DNA from: Rhizobium sp. WYJ-E13
GTDB taxonomy: Bacteria > Pseudomonadota > Alphaproteobacteria > Rhizobiales > Rhizobiaceae
Length of the DNA: 64,000 bases
Reading direction: 5' to 3'
Assembly: GCF_018987265.1 (NCBI RefSeq)
Contig: NZ_CP076854.1
Coordinates: 1,364,001 to 1,428,000 of the forward strand
In this document: piece after piece, positions 43,548 through 53,107 of the stretch
Layout: each line of letters opens with the position of its first letter
Numbering within the stretch: the first letter of the stretch is position 1
Position numbers and translations under genes: made by a program
The notes under the pieces: model-generated
What the model was told of the DNA's origin: nothing
Seen by the model: the letters and a program-made list of their open reading frames with translations, nothing else
The model's database searches: none

Positions 43548-44954
43548 TCAGACGGCCTGGCTCTGCGGATAGAAGCGTGCCGCAATTCGCTCCGAAGCCG
43601 AATAGGCCTGCGTGACGATCTCAGGCACGAGATCGATGTCCGGCAGACTGCCGAGACCGAGCGGACCAACCGCAAAGAGTCCATCAATCGACGAGCCGTC
43701 GTCCAGGAACGGTTCGCCGCGCGCATTGACCGCCAAGCCAAGCGCAAGCTCGTCAGGCATGGCGAGACGCGCCGCAAGCAAGCTCTGAATCAGAGGAGCG
43801 GAGAGATCAGGCGCATGACAACGGCAATCGATGATGCGTTCGGCGTGGATGACCACTTCGCTGGACGAACCGGCCGGCATGAAGAACAGGCCGCTGAGAC
43901 CCCGGCGCCCGGCGCGACCACGCCTGAGCACGGTGCGGCCCTCGGTAAGTTCGCGCTTCAGGCGCAGATGCATGGTTTCCGGCAGGCGGTTGCGGTGGCT
44001 GTCATAGATCGCCCGCAGATGCCGGTTGAACTGACGCTTCTGGCGCGCCGGCAACGAACGCCAGAGCGAACGGGCGTGCCTGCGAAGGCCGTTCATGACC
44101 GACTGCCAGCTTCGCCCCTCCTCTTCCGCCTCGCGGCAGGCCTGGCGGATGAAGCTGACGATGTCCGGCAGGCCTTGCGGCAGCGCCTCGGCCGGGAAGA
44201 CCGGATCTGCGGAATTCGGCGTGTGGCTCTGCGGCAGGAAACCGTGCCGTGAAATGATCGTTACCTGCCCGGCATAACCGGAGTCGCGAAGCTGCAGCAG
44301 CTGGTCCACGACGCGAATGCCACTGCCGAGAAGCACCGTATGAGGACGCGCAACAAGGCGCTGCGCCCTGACCGGTGAGACTTCCTGCTCTTCGGCCTCG
44401 GAGCGAGGCAGGCCGTAGCCGGTCGCGAGGATAACGGTATCGAAAAGCGGATTGGCAGGATTGGCACTTTCGAGCAGGAAGCGGTTGCCATGGCTCCTGC
44501 GGATTGCCACGACCGGATCGTGACAGACCTGGACAGTAATGTCCCGACGGGCGGCCAGCGCTTCGGAAAAGCGCTGGTAGACATAATCGCTGAAGATTTC
44601 CCTGGGCACGAAGATCTGCCGGAAGCCCGGAATCGCGGCAGGCACGGCGGCGCGGAACTCGGCATTGCTACAAAGCCAGTCGTTGAAATCGTCGGGATCG
44701 CCGAGCGAGACGGAGAGGTCGCGAACGCGCGTATTGAGAATGGTGGACGACCGTGCCGAGGAGAGTGCCTGACCGCCGTTGACTGTGGAATTCGGATCGA
44801 AAAGCTGGAGGTGGAACGGCGTACGCACGGTGCGCATCAGCGCTACCGCCATCATCATGCCGGAAAAACCACGGCCGACGATCGCAATACGCGGCACAGC
44901 GGAAATTTGCGCCGCCGCAATCGCTTTCCCGGAAAAAAGTCCCTGAACCGTCAT
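43548..44954 (-). CDS. FAD/NAD(P)-binding protein (NAD_binding_9 type)
   Basis: 468 residues. The dinucleotide-binding motif VGRGFSGMMMAVALM is near residue 25 and a second block is TVILATGYGLPRS, then LLGSGIRVVDQLLQL. This is the FAD-NAD(P)-binding family of uncharacterised oxidoreductases, sometimes annotated as hydroxyacylglutathione-linked or siderophore-like monooxygenases without proof. The start at 44954 is set by AAGGGAG five bases upstream. Monocistronic; a gap of 77 bases separates it from the hybrid kinase. Substrate unknown. Confidence 0.72.
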   Translation of the reverse strand: MTVQGLFSGKAIAAAQISAVPRIAIVGRGFSGMMMAVALMRTVRTPFHLQLFDPNSTVNGGQALSSARSSTILNTRVRDLSVSLGDPDDFNDWLCSNAEFRAAVPAAIPGFRQIFVPREIFSDYVYQRFSEALAARRDITVQVCHDPVVAIRRSHGNRFLLESANPANPLFDTVILATGYGLPRSEAEEQEVSPVRAQRLVARPHTVLLGSGIRVVDQLLQLRDSGYAGQVTIISRHGFLPQSHTPNSADPVFPAEALPQGLPDIVSFIRQACREAEEEGRSWQSVMNGLRRHARSLWRSLPARQKRQFNRHLRAIYDSHRNRLPETMHLRLKRELTEGRTVLRRGRAGRRGLSGLFFMPAGSSSEVVIHAERIIDCRCHAPDLSAPLIQSLLAARLAMPDELALGLAVNARGEPFLDDGSSIDGLFAVGPLGLGSLPDIDLVPEIVTQAYSASERIAARFYPQSQAV

Positions 44955-45230
44955 CTCAACTCCCTTGCGGCTCATCCGCATGTGTCTCGATCGAGGTTTC
45001 AACGCAGAACATCTGAAGCCATGCGTTGGGCAGGTTCATGCGGCCATGCAAAACAATCGCCGCTAAATCGGGTTCCGTCCGGAACCATGACAGGCTGGAG
45101 AAGACGCCCTCACCCTGCCCCATAGTCTATTAAACTAGTCGTGTATGAAAGCGTGAAAAGCACAAGGTAGCAAGAAGTTTATTTTACCACCTGCCCAACA
45201 CCCTGATCCAAAACGGAAAATGAGTCCGGC

Positions 45231-46100
45231 CTAGGCGAGGATTTCGGCGGTGAAGGAAAACCGCGTCGTTTGGCCCGCAGCAAGCACCATCGTATAGGGG
45301 CGGCCCTCCAGATCGTCCGGACCGCCATCTTCGGCGGCTGTTCCGTGCCAGGGCTCGATGCAGAGGAAGGGAGCGTCGGGCTTGGTCCAGAGCGCCAGAT
45401 TGGGCAGGTTCTCGAAGCTGAAATGCATGGCCGGGCCACCTTCGGCCTCATAACGCAGACCGGAGCCTGCACCTTCGGGGAAGATCATCGCATCCTGCTC
45501 GAACATCGAGTGGTCGAGCACCAGGCTGCCAGCCATGAAGGGCGAGGCAAGTTTCTTCGGCGATATCAGCCCTCCTTCGAGCCTTCGCAGCGCCGGCTCG
45601 GCACCATTGTCCAGCGTAATGGTATGCGGCTTCTTTGCAGCACCCGGCAGCGGCCAGAGAAAGGCCGCATGGAAACCGAGGCCGAAAGGCATCGAGCGGC
45701 TGTCGCGGTTTGTGACTTCGGCGGCAACGGTCAGAGCCCGGCCTTCGACGCTGTGGATGACGGCCAGCAGGAAATCAAAGGGATAGACCGCCTTCGTCGT
45801 CTCTGAAGCGGCAAGCTCGTAGCGGCAGCTCGTCTCGGACGAAGATGCCAGCGCAAATTCACTGCGGCGGGCAAAACCGTGCTGGGCCATCGGCGCGCAC
45901 TGGCCATCGACTTTCAGGATATCGTTCGGCGCCTTGCCGACCATCGGAAACAGGATCGGTGAACGACCAGTCCAGAAGGCGGCGTCACCATTCCAGACCC
46001 AGGAGCGCCCATCACTCGATGTCAGCGCCTGCATTTCCGCACCGAGCGAGGAAACATCGACCTTGAGAAACTGATTTGCAATCCGGATCGTGGATGACAT
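45231..46100 (-). CDS. Aldose 1-epimerase family protein
   Basis: 289 residues of the galactose-mutarotase-like fold: LKVDVSSLGAEMQALTSSDG at the start, WTGRSPILFPMVGKAPND, QHGFAR and the late EPWHG acidic site. These are the short LacX/YihR-type relatives that equilibrate anomers of a sugar. No sugar kinase or transporter is adjacent, so the substrate is open. The ATG at 46100 is preceded by GAGG six bases upstream. Confidence 0.85.
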   Translation of the reverse strand: MSSTIRIANQFLKVDVSSLGAEMQALTSSDGRSWVWNGDAAFWTGRSPILFPMVGKAPNDILKVDGQCAPMAQHGFARRSEFALASSSETSCRYELAASETTKAVYPFDFLLAVIHSVEGRALTVAAEVTNRDSRSMPFGLGFHAAFLWPLPGAAKKPHTITLDNGAEPALRRLEGGLISPKKLASPFMAGSLVLDHSMFEQDAMIFPEGAGSGLRYEAEGGPAMHFSFENLPNLALWTKPDAPFLCIEPWHGTAAEDGGPDDLEGRPYTMVLAAGQTTRFSFTAEILA

Positions 46101-46407
46101 CGAAGCCTCTTCGTGCTGGTTGGCGAGCGGACCATACATGCCCGGAAGGAGGATTTCCACCGGCGATGTGGAGCGCCGAGATTTTCGTTTTCGAGCCGGA
46201 AAATACCCCTGCTGCGTGTGGCGGCGGGGCCGACGGTAACGCTGCCATCCAATGCGAGGAAGGCTCACGTAAAAATAACCGGCTGGTGAATTCTTTACTT
46301 GAACCCCCTGCCGGAATCGGCAAAAGTGGGTGTGCTATCAATCCCTTCATGGATTTGCCTTCTTTCCGGGCCATTTGGTCCGAGCACACATCTATTGGAA
46401 AAATACC
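46101..46407. other. Divergent promoter region
   Basis: About 305 bases between the epimerase and the ABC exporter. No supported gene and no clear repeat; promoters for both directions presumably lie here. Confidence 0.5.
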
Positions 46408-48261
46408 GTGAGCAGCGATGCGTCCATACGCGCGACGAAGCCTTCGGCTTCGATGGCGCTTGCAACCGCGGCGGGGTGGGGCAAGGGCCTCTACACACTG
46501 TTCCGCATCACCGTCATGGCCTTCCGCCATCCCTGGCAAGCCGGTTTCGCCATCGGCGCCACGCTGATCGCCTCAACCTTCCAGCTGCTGATCCCTCGCC
46601 TGCTCGGCCAGGCCGTCGACCATACGCAGGTGGCGCTTCACGGAGGTACGATCGGACAGCACGCGCAGGACGCGCTTTTGACGACGGCGCTGCTTCTGCT
46701 CGGCGCCAGCGTGCTGCGCGGCATCTTCACGATGATCCAGAACTACTACAGCGAGGCAGTCGGCCACCATATGGGCTACGAGCTGCGCCTTGCCTGTTAC
46801 GAGAAAATCCAGCGCCTCTCCTTCTCTTTCCATGACAGCGTGCATTCAGGTGATCTCATTACCGTCGGCCTGCTCGATCTCGAAGGCGTGCGCATGTATT
46901 TCTCGACGGCGCTCGTGCGCGTCTTCCTGCTGACCATGCTGATCGGTATCGGCGCCTATATGCTGCTCTCGACCGACGTGGTGCTCGGTCTGCTGGCGCT
47001 CTCCTTCGTGCCCTTCGTCGGCTGGCGTTCTTCCGTCACCCAGCTTCGCCTGCGCGCCACCTGGCTCGACCTGCAGCAGCGGCTTTCGGTGCTGACGCGC
47101 ATCATGGAGGAAAATCTCGGCGGCATCCGCGTCGTGCGCGCTTTCGCAGCGCAGGAGCACGAACTGTCGAAGTTCGACGACGCCTCGAAAAATGCGCTGC
47201 AACTTGCCCATCAGCGCGTCGGTATCCGTGTCATCAATACCAGCGCCATGACCTTTTCCTTCTTTGCGTCCATGGGTCTGGTGCTGTGGGTCGGCGGCGG
47301 CAAGGTGCATTCCGGCGAGATCACCGTCGGCACGCTCGCCTCGTTCCTGACTTTCATGACCATCCTGCAGATGCCGGTGCGCCAGCTCGGCCTGATGGTC
47401 AACGCCTTCGCCCGCGCTTCGACCTGCGGTACGCGCCTTTTTGACCTTCTGGATCTTGAAATCGCCGTGCGCGACGCCCCGGATTCGAAGGAGTTGACGG
47501 TAACGGACGGTACGCTGCGCTTCGAGAATGTCAGCTTCGCCTATCCGAGTTCGCCGATGCACGAGGTTCTGCACGACGTGAGCTTTGAGGCGAAGCGCGG
47601 TGAGACGATCGGTATCGTCGGCCCGCCCGGCAGCGGCAAATCGACGCTCGCGCATCTGATCCCGCGCTTCTATGACGTGACCGGCGGCAAGATCACCATC
47701 GACGGACAGGATATTCGCAAGGCGACCCTGCAGTCACTGCGCCGCTCCGTCGCCGTCGTGCAGCAGGATTCCTTCCTGTTCACGACGACGATCGAGAACA
47801 ACATCGCCTATGGCGACCCCTGGGCCAAGGAAGGCCGAATCGAGCGCGCCAGCGAAAGCGCGCAGTTGCACAACTACGTGCTGGGCCTGCCGACGGGCTA
47901 CGGCACGGTCGTCGGCGAACGCGGTGTCTCGCTTTCGGGCGGCCAGCGCCAGAGGCTTTCGATCGCCCGCGCGCTGATGCTGAAACCCGCGGTCATGGTG
48001 TTCGACGATTCGACCGCGGCGATCGACGCGGCAACGGAACAGCGCATTCGCAGCGCCATGCGCCGCTACGCGGCCGATCGCGTGACGATCATCGTCGCCC
48101 ATCGCCTGAGTTCGCTGATGCATGCCAACAAGATCTTCTTCATCGAGGATGGCCGCATCGTCGAACAGGGCACGCATGACGAGCTGTTGGCGCTCGGCGG
48201 ACGATACAAGGCACTTTACGATTTGCAGGTGCGACCGGGCGACGACGCTTTGAGCGCGTAA
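46408..48261 (+). CDS. Heterodimeric ABC exporter, subunit with degenerate Walker B
   Basis: 617 residues: an exporter membrane domain (about 45-325) and a C-terminal ATPase. Walker A is GPPGSGKST, the signature LSGGQRQR is canonical, but Walker B is VMVFDDSTAA (Glu to Asp), and the H-loop is VAHRLSS. GTG at 46408 is used, with GGAA upstream and no ATG that fits. The second subunit starts 24 bases later. Such asymmetry is known for heterodimeric exporters like TM287/288. The exported compound (lipid, drug or peptide) is unknown. Confidence 0.88.
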   Translation: MSSDASIRATKPSASMALATAAGWGKGLYTLFRITVMAFRHPWQAGFAIGATLIASTFQLLIPRLLGQAVDHTQVALHGGTIGQHAQDALLTTALLLLGASVLRGIFTMIQNYYSEAVGHHMGYELRLACYEKIQRLSFSFHDSVHSGDLITVGLLDLEGVRMYFSTALVRVFLLTMLIGIGAYMLLSTDVVLGLLALSFVPFVGWRSSVTQLRLRATWLDLQQRLSVLTRIMEENLGGIRVVRAFAAQEHELSKFDDASKNALQLAHQRVGIRVINTSAMTFSFFASMGLVLWVGGGKVHSGEITVGTLASFLTFMTILQMPVRQLGLMVNAFARASTCGTRLFDLLDLEIAVRDAPDSKELTVTDGTLRFENVSFAYPSSPMHEVLHDVSFEAKRGETIGIVGPPGSGKSTLAHLIPRFYDVTGGKITIDGQDIRKATLQSLRRSVAVVQQDSFLFTTTIENNIAYGDPWAKEGRIERASESAQLHNYVLGLPTGYGTVVGERGVSLSGGQRQRLSIARALMLKPAVMVFDDSTAAIDAATEQRIRSAMRRYAADRVTIIVAHRLSSLMHANKIFFIEDGRIVEQGTHDELLALGGRYKALYDLQVRPGDDALSA

Positions 48262-48285
48262 GAAACCGGCGCAGGAGGAAACAGG

Positions 48286-50181
48286 ATGGCCGAAGAATTG
48301 GAAACCGAGCGTCCTGACGTTCGCGAGGATGGCAGGCGCCCGCCAAGGGCGGTCGTCGGATCGCAGCGGGTCGAAGAAGAAATCTTCGGCAAGGTCTTCG
48401 ATTCCAACATCGTCAAGCGCATCTGGGCCTTCGTGCATCCCTACCGGCGCGATGTGATCCTGTCGGTGATTTCGGTGCTGGTCTTCACCGGTATGCAGCT
48501 TCTCATTCCACTGATCATCCGCTACGCCATCGACCATGGCATGCAGCCGGGCGACAATGGCTCAGCACTGACCTTGGCGATCGTCGCCTTCCTGATTGCC
48601 ATCCTCATCAACTACGGGGCCAGCTACTTTCAGGAAACGCTGGTTGGCGGCGTAGCGGAAAACGTGCTCTTCGATATCCGCAAGGCGATGTTCTCCCATC
48701 TCCAGCGCGTGTCGCTCTCCTTCATGGACAAGACCGAGGTCGGCCGGTTGATGTCGCGCCTGCAGGGCGACGTCAACTCGATGCAGGAATTCCTGGAAAC
48801 CTGCGTACTCTCGGTCGGCGATATCTTCCTGCTCTTCGGCATCGTCTTCGTGATGCTCTATCTCGACTTCAAGCTCGGCTTGCTAACGCTGTCGGTGCTG
48901 CCGGTTCTCTTCGTCGTGCGCCTGTTCTGGCTGCCGCTTGCCCGCAAATCCTTCATGGCAGCGCACGAGACGAACTCGGTGGCGAACGGCGCCCTGGCCG
49001 AAGCGATCCATGGCGTGCGCGCCGTCCAGAGCATGGACCGGCAGGAGGTCAACTTCACGCTTTACGACGACAAGGCGCATGCCAATCTGCTGACGCATCT
49101 GACTGCAGCCCGTTACGCGCAGATCATGGTGCCGATCGTCGATACGCTGACCGGTATCGCCATGGCGCTCGTCATCGTCGTCGGCGGCGCGCGCGTGTTG
49201 AACCAGGCGCTCGATGTCGGCGTGCTTGTCGCCTTTCTCTTCTATATCCAGCGCTTCTTCGACCCGATCCGTTCTTTGACCTTGCAATATTCCGTCATGC
49301 AGCGCGCCATGGCGTCAGGCCAACGTTTGACCGACGTGCTCGACGTGCCGGTCGAAATCAGGGATGCTCCGGATGCCAAGGTGCTTTCGCCCGACATGGA
49401 CGGCTCTGTCGAATTCCGCGATGTCGTCTTTGGCTACAATCCGAAGCACCCGGTACTCAAGCATGTGAGCTTCAGGGTCAATCCCGGCGAGACGGTTGCC
49501 CTTGTCGGCCCGACCGGTTCAGGCAAATCGAGCTGCATGTCGCTGATCCACCGCTTCTACGAAGTGCAGCAGGGACAGGTCGTTGTCGGCGGCCATGACG
49601 TCCGCGAGTTGACGCAGGATTCTCTCGGCCAGCAGATCGCCATGGTGCTGCAGGAGCCCTTCCTCTTCACGGGCACGGTTTTTGAAAACATCCGCTATCA
49701 CAAGACGGAAGCCACCCGCGAGCAGGTGATCGAGGCTGCCAAGGCTGTCGGCGCGCACGACTTCATCATGCGCTCGCCCCAAGGTTACGACAGCATGCTC
49801 GGCGAGCGCGGCGGCAATCTCTCGCTCGGCCAGCGCCAGCTTCTCTCCTTTGCCCGCGCATTGGTGGCCGACGCCAAGATCCTGGTGCTCGATGAGGCGA
49901 CCGCCAATATCGACAGCTATACGGAGATGCTGATCCAGAAGGCGCTGGTGAAGCTGCTCGAAAACCGTACCGGCCTCGTCATCGCCCATCGCCTGGCAAC
50001 GATCCGGGAAGCCGATCGCATTATCGTGCTGCAGAATGGCGAAATCGTCGAAAGCGGCAATCACCAGCAGCTCATGAAGAATGGCAAGCTTTACTCGAAG
50101 CTTTACAATCTCAACTACGCTTCCTTCGACGATATTCCCGAGGACGTGCTGGAAGAAACGGTGACGGAATCAGCGACCTGA
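48286..50181 (+). CDS. Heterodimeric ABC exporter, catalytic Walker B subunit
   Basis: 631 residues: a cytosolic N-terminal arm of about 45, the exporter membrane domain, and the ATPase with Walker A GPTGSGKSS, signature altered to LSLGQRQL, canonical Walker B ILVLDEATANID and H-loop IAHRLAT. Combined with the upstream subunit, one composite site would have Asp plus LSLGQ (degenerate) and the other Glu plus LSGGQ (active). GGAGGAAACAGG precedes the ATG. Confidence 0.9.
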   Translation: MAEELETERPDVREDGRRPPRAVVGSQRVEEEIFGKVFDSNIVKRIWAFVHPYRRDVILSVISVLVFTGMQLLIPLIIRYAIDHGMQPGDNGSALTLAIVAFLIAILINYGASYFQETLVGGVAENVLFDIRKAMFSHLQRVSLSFMDKTEVGRLMSRLQGDVNSMQEFLETCVLSVGDIFLLFGIVFVMLYLDFKLGLLTLSVLPVLFVVRLFWLPLARKSFMAAHETNSVANGALAEAIHGVRAVQSMDRQEVNFTLYDDKAHANLLTHLTAARYAQIMVPIVDTLTGIAMALVIVVGGARVLNQALDVGVLVAFLFYIQRFFDPIRSLTLQYSVMQRAMASGQRLTDVLDVPVEIRDAPDAKVLSPDMDGSVEFRDVVFGYNPKHPVLKHVSFRVNPGETVALVGPTGSGKSSCMSLIHRFYEVQQGQVVVGGHDVRELTQDSLGQQIAMVLQEPFLFTGTVFENIRYHKTEATREQVIEAAKAVGAHDFIMRSPQGYDSMLGERGGNLSLGQRQLLSFARALVADAKILVLDEATANIDSYTEMLIQKALVKLLENRTGLVIAHRLATIREADRIIVLQNGEIVESGNHQQLMKNGKLYSKLYNLNYASFDDIPEDVLEETVTESAT

Positions 50182-50372
50182 CGCCGGCAGTTGCGATTGC
50201 GCGTTTGACCCAGCCGAATTCGCCCTGAGGATTTCAGTGCAAAATATAAATTGAGGCCCTGCGCGCCATTTCTTGGCGGGCCTGCCTCAAAAGGTGCAAG
50301 ATTTGAACGAACAAACGCCGCCGTGGAGCATTTTATGTTCTATAGGGGCGATTTGCGACTAAGGAGAATGTT

Positions 50373-50678
50373 ATGAAGAGAATTGTTGGCAGTCTGTTGA
50401 TTGCGATGGCCCTTGTGGGCTCGGCTATTCAACCTGCTGCCGCACGCGACCATCATCACCACGACAATACCGGCCGTGCCATTGCCGGCGGCCTGGCAGC
50501 TGGTGTCGTCGGTGGCCTGATCGGCGGCGCCATCGTCAATAGCGGTCCCCGCTATGTCGACGGCCCGCGCTACTATGATGCAGGTCCGCCACCGCCGCGG
50601 TGCTGGTACGAGGATCGTGACGTCCGCAACCGCTACGACGGCGGCTATCACACCGAAACCGTACGGGTCTGCGATTAA
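50373..50678 (+). CDS. Secreted glycine-zipper protein
   Basis: 101 residues with a Sec signal peptide (cleaved near AAA/RD), a His run DHHHHDN, a glycine-zipper segment AIAGGLAAGVVGGLIGGAIV and a C-terminal part with two Cys (PRCWYED and VRVCD). Small glycine-zipper proteins of this kind sit in the outer envelope of many rhizobia, with unknown roles. AAGGAG lies before the ATG. Monocistronic. Confidence 0.82.
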   Translation: MKRIVGSLLIAMALVGSAIQPAAARDHHHHDNTGRAIAGGLAAGVVGGLIGGAIVNSGPRYVDGPRYYDAGPPPPRCWYEDRDVRNRYDGGYHTETVRVCD

Positions 50679-51169
50679 CGGCTTCGAGAATCACTTGACG
50701 CACTAAAGCGGCATTGACCTGATCCCTCGGTATCGCCGCTGCCTCTCGCCTCCTCGGCCGGGATTGGAGTTGCAATCCCGGCCATGCTCGCCAGAAACTG
50801 ACGACGGTATTGGTTGCGGCTCATTCCGCCCAGCCGGAAAAATCTCTCATCTGTCATTCGTCTGCAAAGAACCACCGTTAGGTGTCGGCCCGGGCAATTG
50901 CACGGCTGTGCCACATGATTGCACCCGCGCAATGGGCAGAGAAAATGGACGGGGATGAATTCCTGAAACGACAAGACTTGGACCGCCCCTCCGGCGCGCC
51001 CAGTGTCAACTTACTGCCATCGTTTCTCTCTTCATCATCTGCTGGTGGAGATTGCCACATCGCATCACCCGTCCGCGGCTCATCCAGCACCAGTCTTCAA
51101 TGCTGATCGTTGAGCGGTGCTGGAAGGCAAATGTTTTTATCGCGCACGGGGCGCGTTGAGGGAAAACCG
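50679..51169. other. Intergenic region with an 11-bp perfect hairpin
   Basis: About 490 bases before the LacI gene; no supported gene. GGCCGGGATTG (50756-50766) and CAATCCCGGCC (50773-50783) form a perfect stem with a 6-nt loop, with no T-run on either strand. The stem is symmetrical enough to be a regulator site or an RNA element. Confidence 0.45.
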
Positions 51170-52210
51170 ATGAGTGATGGTCCTGTGAACGACGGCAAGG
51201 CACAGAAGAAGGAGCGCATGCGCTTCGTGAGCGCCGAACAGGTGGCGCAGCTTGCCGGTGTTTCCCGCTCGGCCGTATCGCGCACCTTTACGCCGGGAGC
51301 AAGCGTTGCACCCGCGACGCGCGAGAAGGTGCTGCGCGCGGCTGAGGAACTCGGCTACCACGTCAACGATCTTGCGCGCGGCGTACTGGCCAATCAGAGC
51401 CGTCTTGTCGGCATTGTCGCCACCAAGCCGGAAATCGGCTTCCGCGCCCATCTCGCCGCAGCGCTCGCCAAGTTCCTGATCCAGCGCGGCAGCATTCCGA
51501 TCCTCATCAACACCGGCCAGACGGAAGTCGAACTGCTGGCCGCCCAGAAGATGCTGATCGGCCATCGCGCAGAGGCGATCATCATCCTTTCCGGCTCGCC
51601 GCCGGCAAGCTTCTTCGAGCTTGCGCAGCGCAACGGCCAGCCGCTCATCGTCATCGGCCGCTCCGAACCGGATGCCGACCATGTGCGCGCCGGCAACTCG
51701 GAAGCCTCCCGCAAGGCGGCGACAGTCTTTTTCGAGGGTGGACGACGCCGCCTGGCAGTTGCCGGCTCCCACACCGGCACACCGAGCATCATCGAGCGCG
51801 AAAGCGCCTTCCTGTCGACGGCCGAAGGTCTGGGCGCAGAAGTGTTCATCGGGCGCGGCGCGGATTCGGATTATGAGAGCGGCATTACCGCGGGCCGCGC
51901 CCTGTTTTCGCAAAAGATGCGTCCCGACGCCGTCTACTGCGCCAACGACCAGATCGCCTTTGGGCTGATGGACTATGTGCGGCAGGAGACCAAGCTGCGC
52001 ATTCCCGAGGATGTCGCCATCATCGGCTTCGACGATGTTCCCGAGGCGTCCTGGCTGAGCTATCAGCTGACCACCTTCCGTCAGGATCCGCTGGTCATGG
52101 CGCTGCGCGCCGTCGAACTGATGGAGCGGCGCCTGGCAAATCCGGACTTGCCGCCGGGTTATGAACGCGTCATTCCTGAGCTCGTTTTCCGCCAGAGCTT
52201 CAGGCCCTGA
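51170..52210 (+). CDS. LacI family transcriptional regulator
   Basis: 346 residues. The N-terminal helix-turn-helix and hinge are in SAEQVAQLAGVSRSAVSRTF and LARGVLANQS; the periplasmic-binding-protein-like effector domain follows (CANDQIAFGLMDYV, EDVAIIGFDDVPEASW, LTTFRQDPLVMALRAVELM). The ATG at 51170 has GAGGG upstream and gives the family start. It probably controls the neighbouring sugar-acid genes, and a palindrome at 54462-54480 is a candidate operator. Confidence 0.9.
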   Translation: MSDGPVNDGKAQKKERMRFVSAEQVAQLAGVSRSAVSRTFTPGASVAPATREKVLRAAEELGYHVNDLARGVLANQSRLVGIVATKPEIGFRAHLAAALAKFLIQRGSIPILINTGQTEVELLAAQKMLIGHRAEAIIILSGSPPASFFELAQRNGQPLIVIGRSEPDADHVRAGNSEASRKAATVFFEGGRRRLAVAGSHTGTPSIIERESAFLSTAEGLGAEVFIGRGADSDYESGITAGRALFSQKMRPDAVYCANDQIAFGLMDYVRQETKLRIPEDVAIIGFDDVPEASWLSYQLTTFRQDPLVMALRAVELMERRLANPDLPPGYERVIPELVFRQSFRP

Positions 52211-52230
52211 TTCCTTTCCGAAAGATCCCC

Positions 52231-53043
52231 ATGCATTGCGAATTTCCTGATGATGCCCGCTTCGTGCTTGCCAAAGACGTGATCCTTGATGCGGCAGGTA
52301 AGGCGCTCTCCTACTTCTCCGATCTCTCCTCACTGGAAACAGGCCACAAGCTGAACGGCCAGGATGTTGTGAGCCAGGCCGATAAGGCCGTGGAAGCAAT
52401 GATCCGCGAGCGCATCACCGCCGCCTTCCCCGATGATGGCGTGCTCGGTGAAGAGGAAGGACTGGCAGAAGGTCCTTCCGGTTATCTCTGGGTCGTCGAT
52501 CCCATCGATGGCACGAGCTGCTTCGTGCACGGCATCGACCAATGGTGCATCTCGATCGCCATCATGAAGGGCGAAGAAACCGTGCTCGGCCTCATCTGCC
52601 AACCGACATCGGGCGATCTTTTCGTGGCGAGGAAAGGCGCCGGCGCCTTTCTGAACGGCAAGGCGATCAGCGTCGACAAGACCACCAGGATCGGCACCGG
52701 GCTTCTCGGTGTCGGCGCCAATTTCCGCATTCCGCTGAAGCAGGTCTCGATCTTCATCCACCTGCTGCTGGAGGCAGGTGGCATGTTCATCCGCAACGGG
52801 TCCGGTGCGCTCATGCTGGCGCAGGTCGCCTGCGGTCGGCTCGCCGGCTATTATGAACCGCATATCAACGCCTGGGACTGCATGGCCGGGCTGTTGATGA
52901 TCCGCGAGGCCGGCGGCTGGACCGAAACCTTCCCCGGCAAGGGCACTCTTTTGACCGGTGGCCCGGTCATCGCCGCAGCTCCCGGCGTGAAGGACGATCT
53001 CATGCGGCTCGTCAGCCGCTCGCTGCAGGATGAATTGGCGTAA
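52231..53043 (+). CDS. Inositol-monophosphatase-family phosphatase
   Basis: 270 residues with the metal-binding motifs of the IMPase/FBPase superfamily: GEEEG (73-77), DPIDGT (90-95) and the late INAWDCMAG. It is probably a Mg-dependent phosphatase acting on a small sugar or sugar-acid phosphate. It sits 21 bases after the LacI gene and is likely in one transcript with it, ending at the terminator below. Association with a MFS carrier and glycerate kinase suggests a sugar-acid-linked substrate rather than inositol phosphate, but that is inference. Confidence 0.85.
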   Translation: MHCEFPDDARFVLAKDVILDAAGKALSYFSDLSSLETGHKLNGQDVVSQADKAVEAMIRERITAAFPDDGVLGEEEGLAEGPSGYLWVVDPIDGTSCFVHGIDQWCISIAIMKGEETVLGLICQPTSGDLFVARKGAGAFLNGKAISVDKTTRIGTGLLGVGANFRIPLKQVSIFIHLLLEAGGMFIRNGSGALMLAQVACGRLAGYYEPHINAWDCMAGLLMIREAGGWTETFPGKGTLLTGGPVIAAAPGVKDDLMRLVSRSLQDELA

Positions 53044-53064
53044 GTCCGCCGCCCTGCGGAAAAC

Positions 53065-53097
53065 AGCCTCGGCACATTTGGTGCCGAGGCTTTGATT
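53065..53097 (+). terminator. Intrinsic terminator
   Basis: AGCCTCGGCAC (53065-53075), loop ATTTG, GTGCCGAGGCT (53081-53091), then TTGATTT. A perfect 11-bp stem with a T-rich tail, between the convergent phosphatase and MFS genes. Confidence 0.8.
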
Positions 53098-53107
53098 TAC
53101 AGGGTCG

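Noticed and set aside
46408..48261. Walker B Glu-to-Asp change as a sign of a decayed pseudogene
   Set aside because: All other motifs are intact and the change matches the known asymmetry of heterodimeric exporters.
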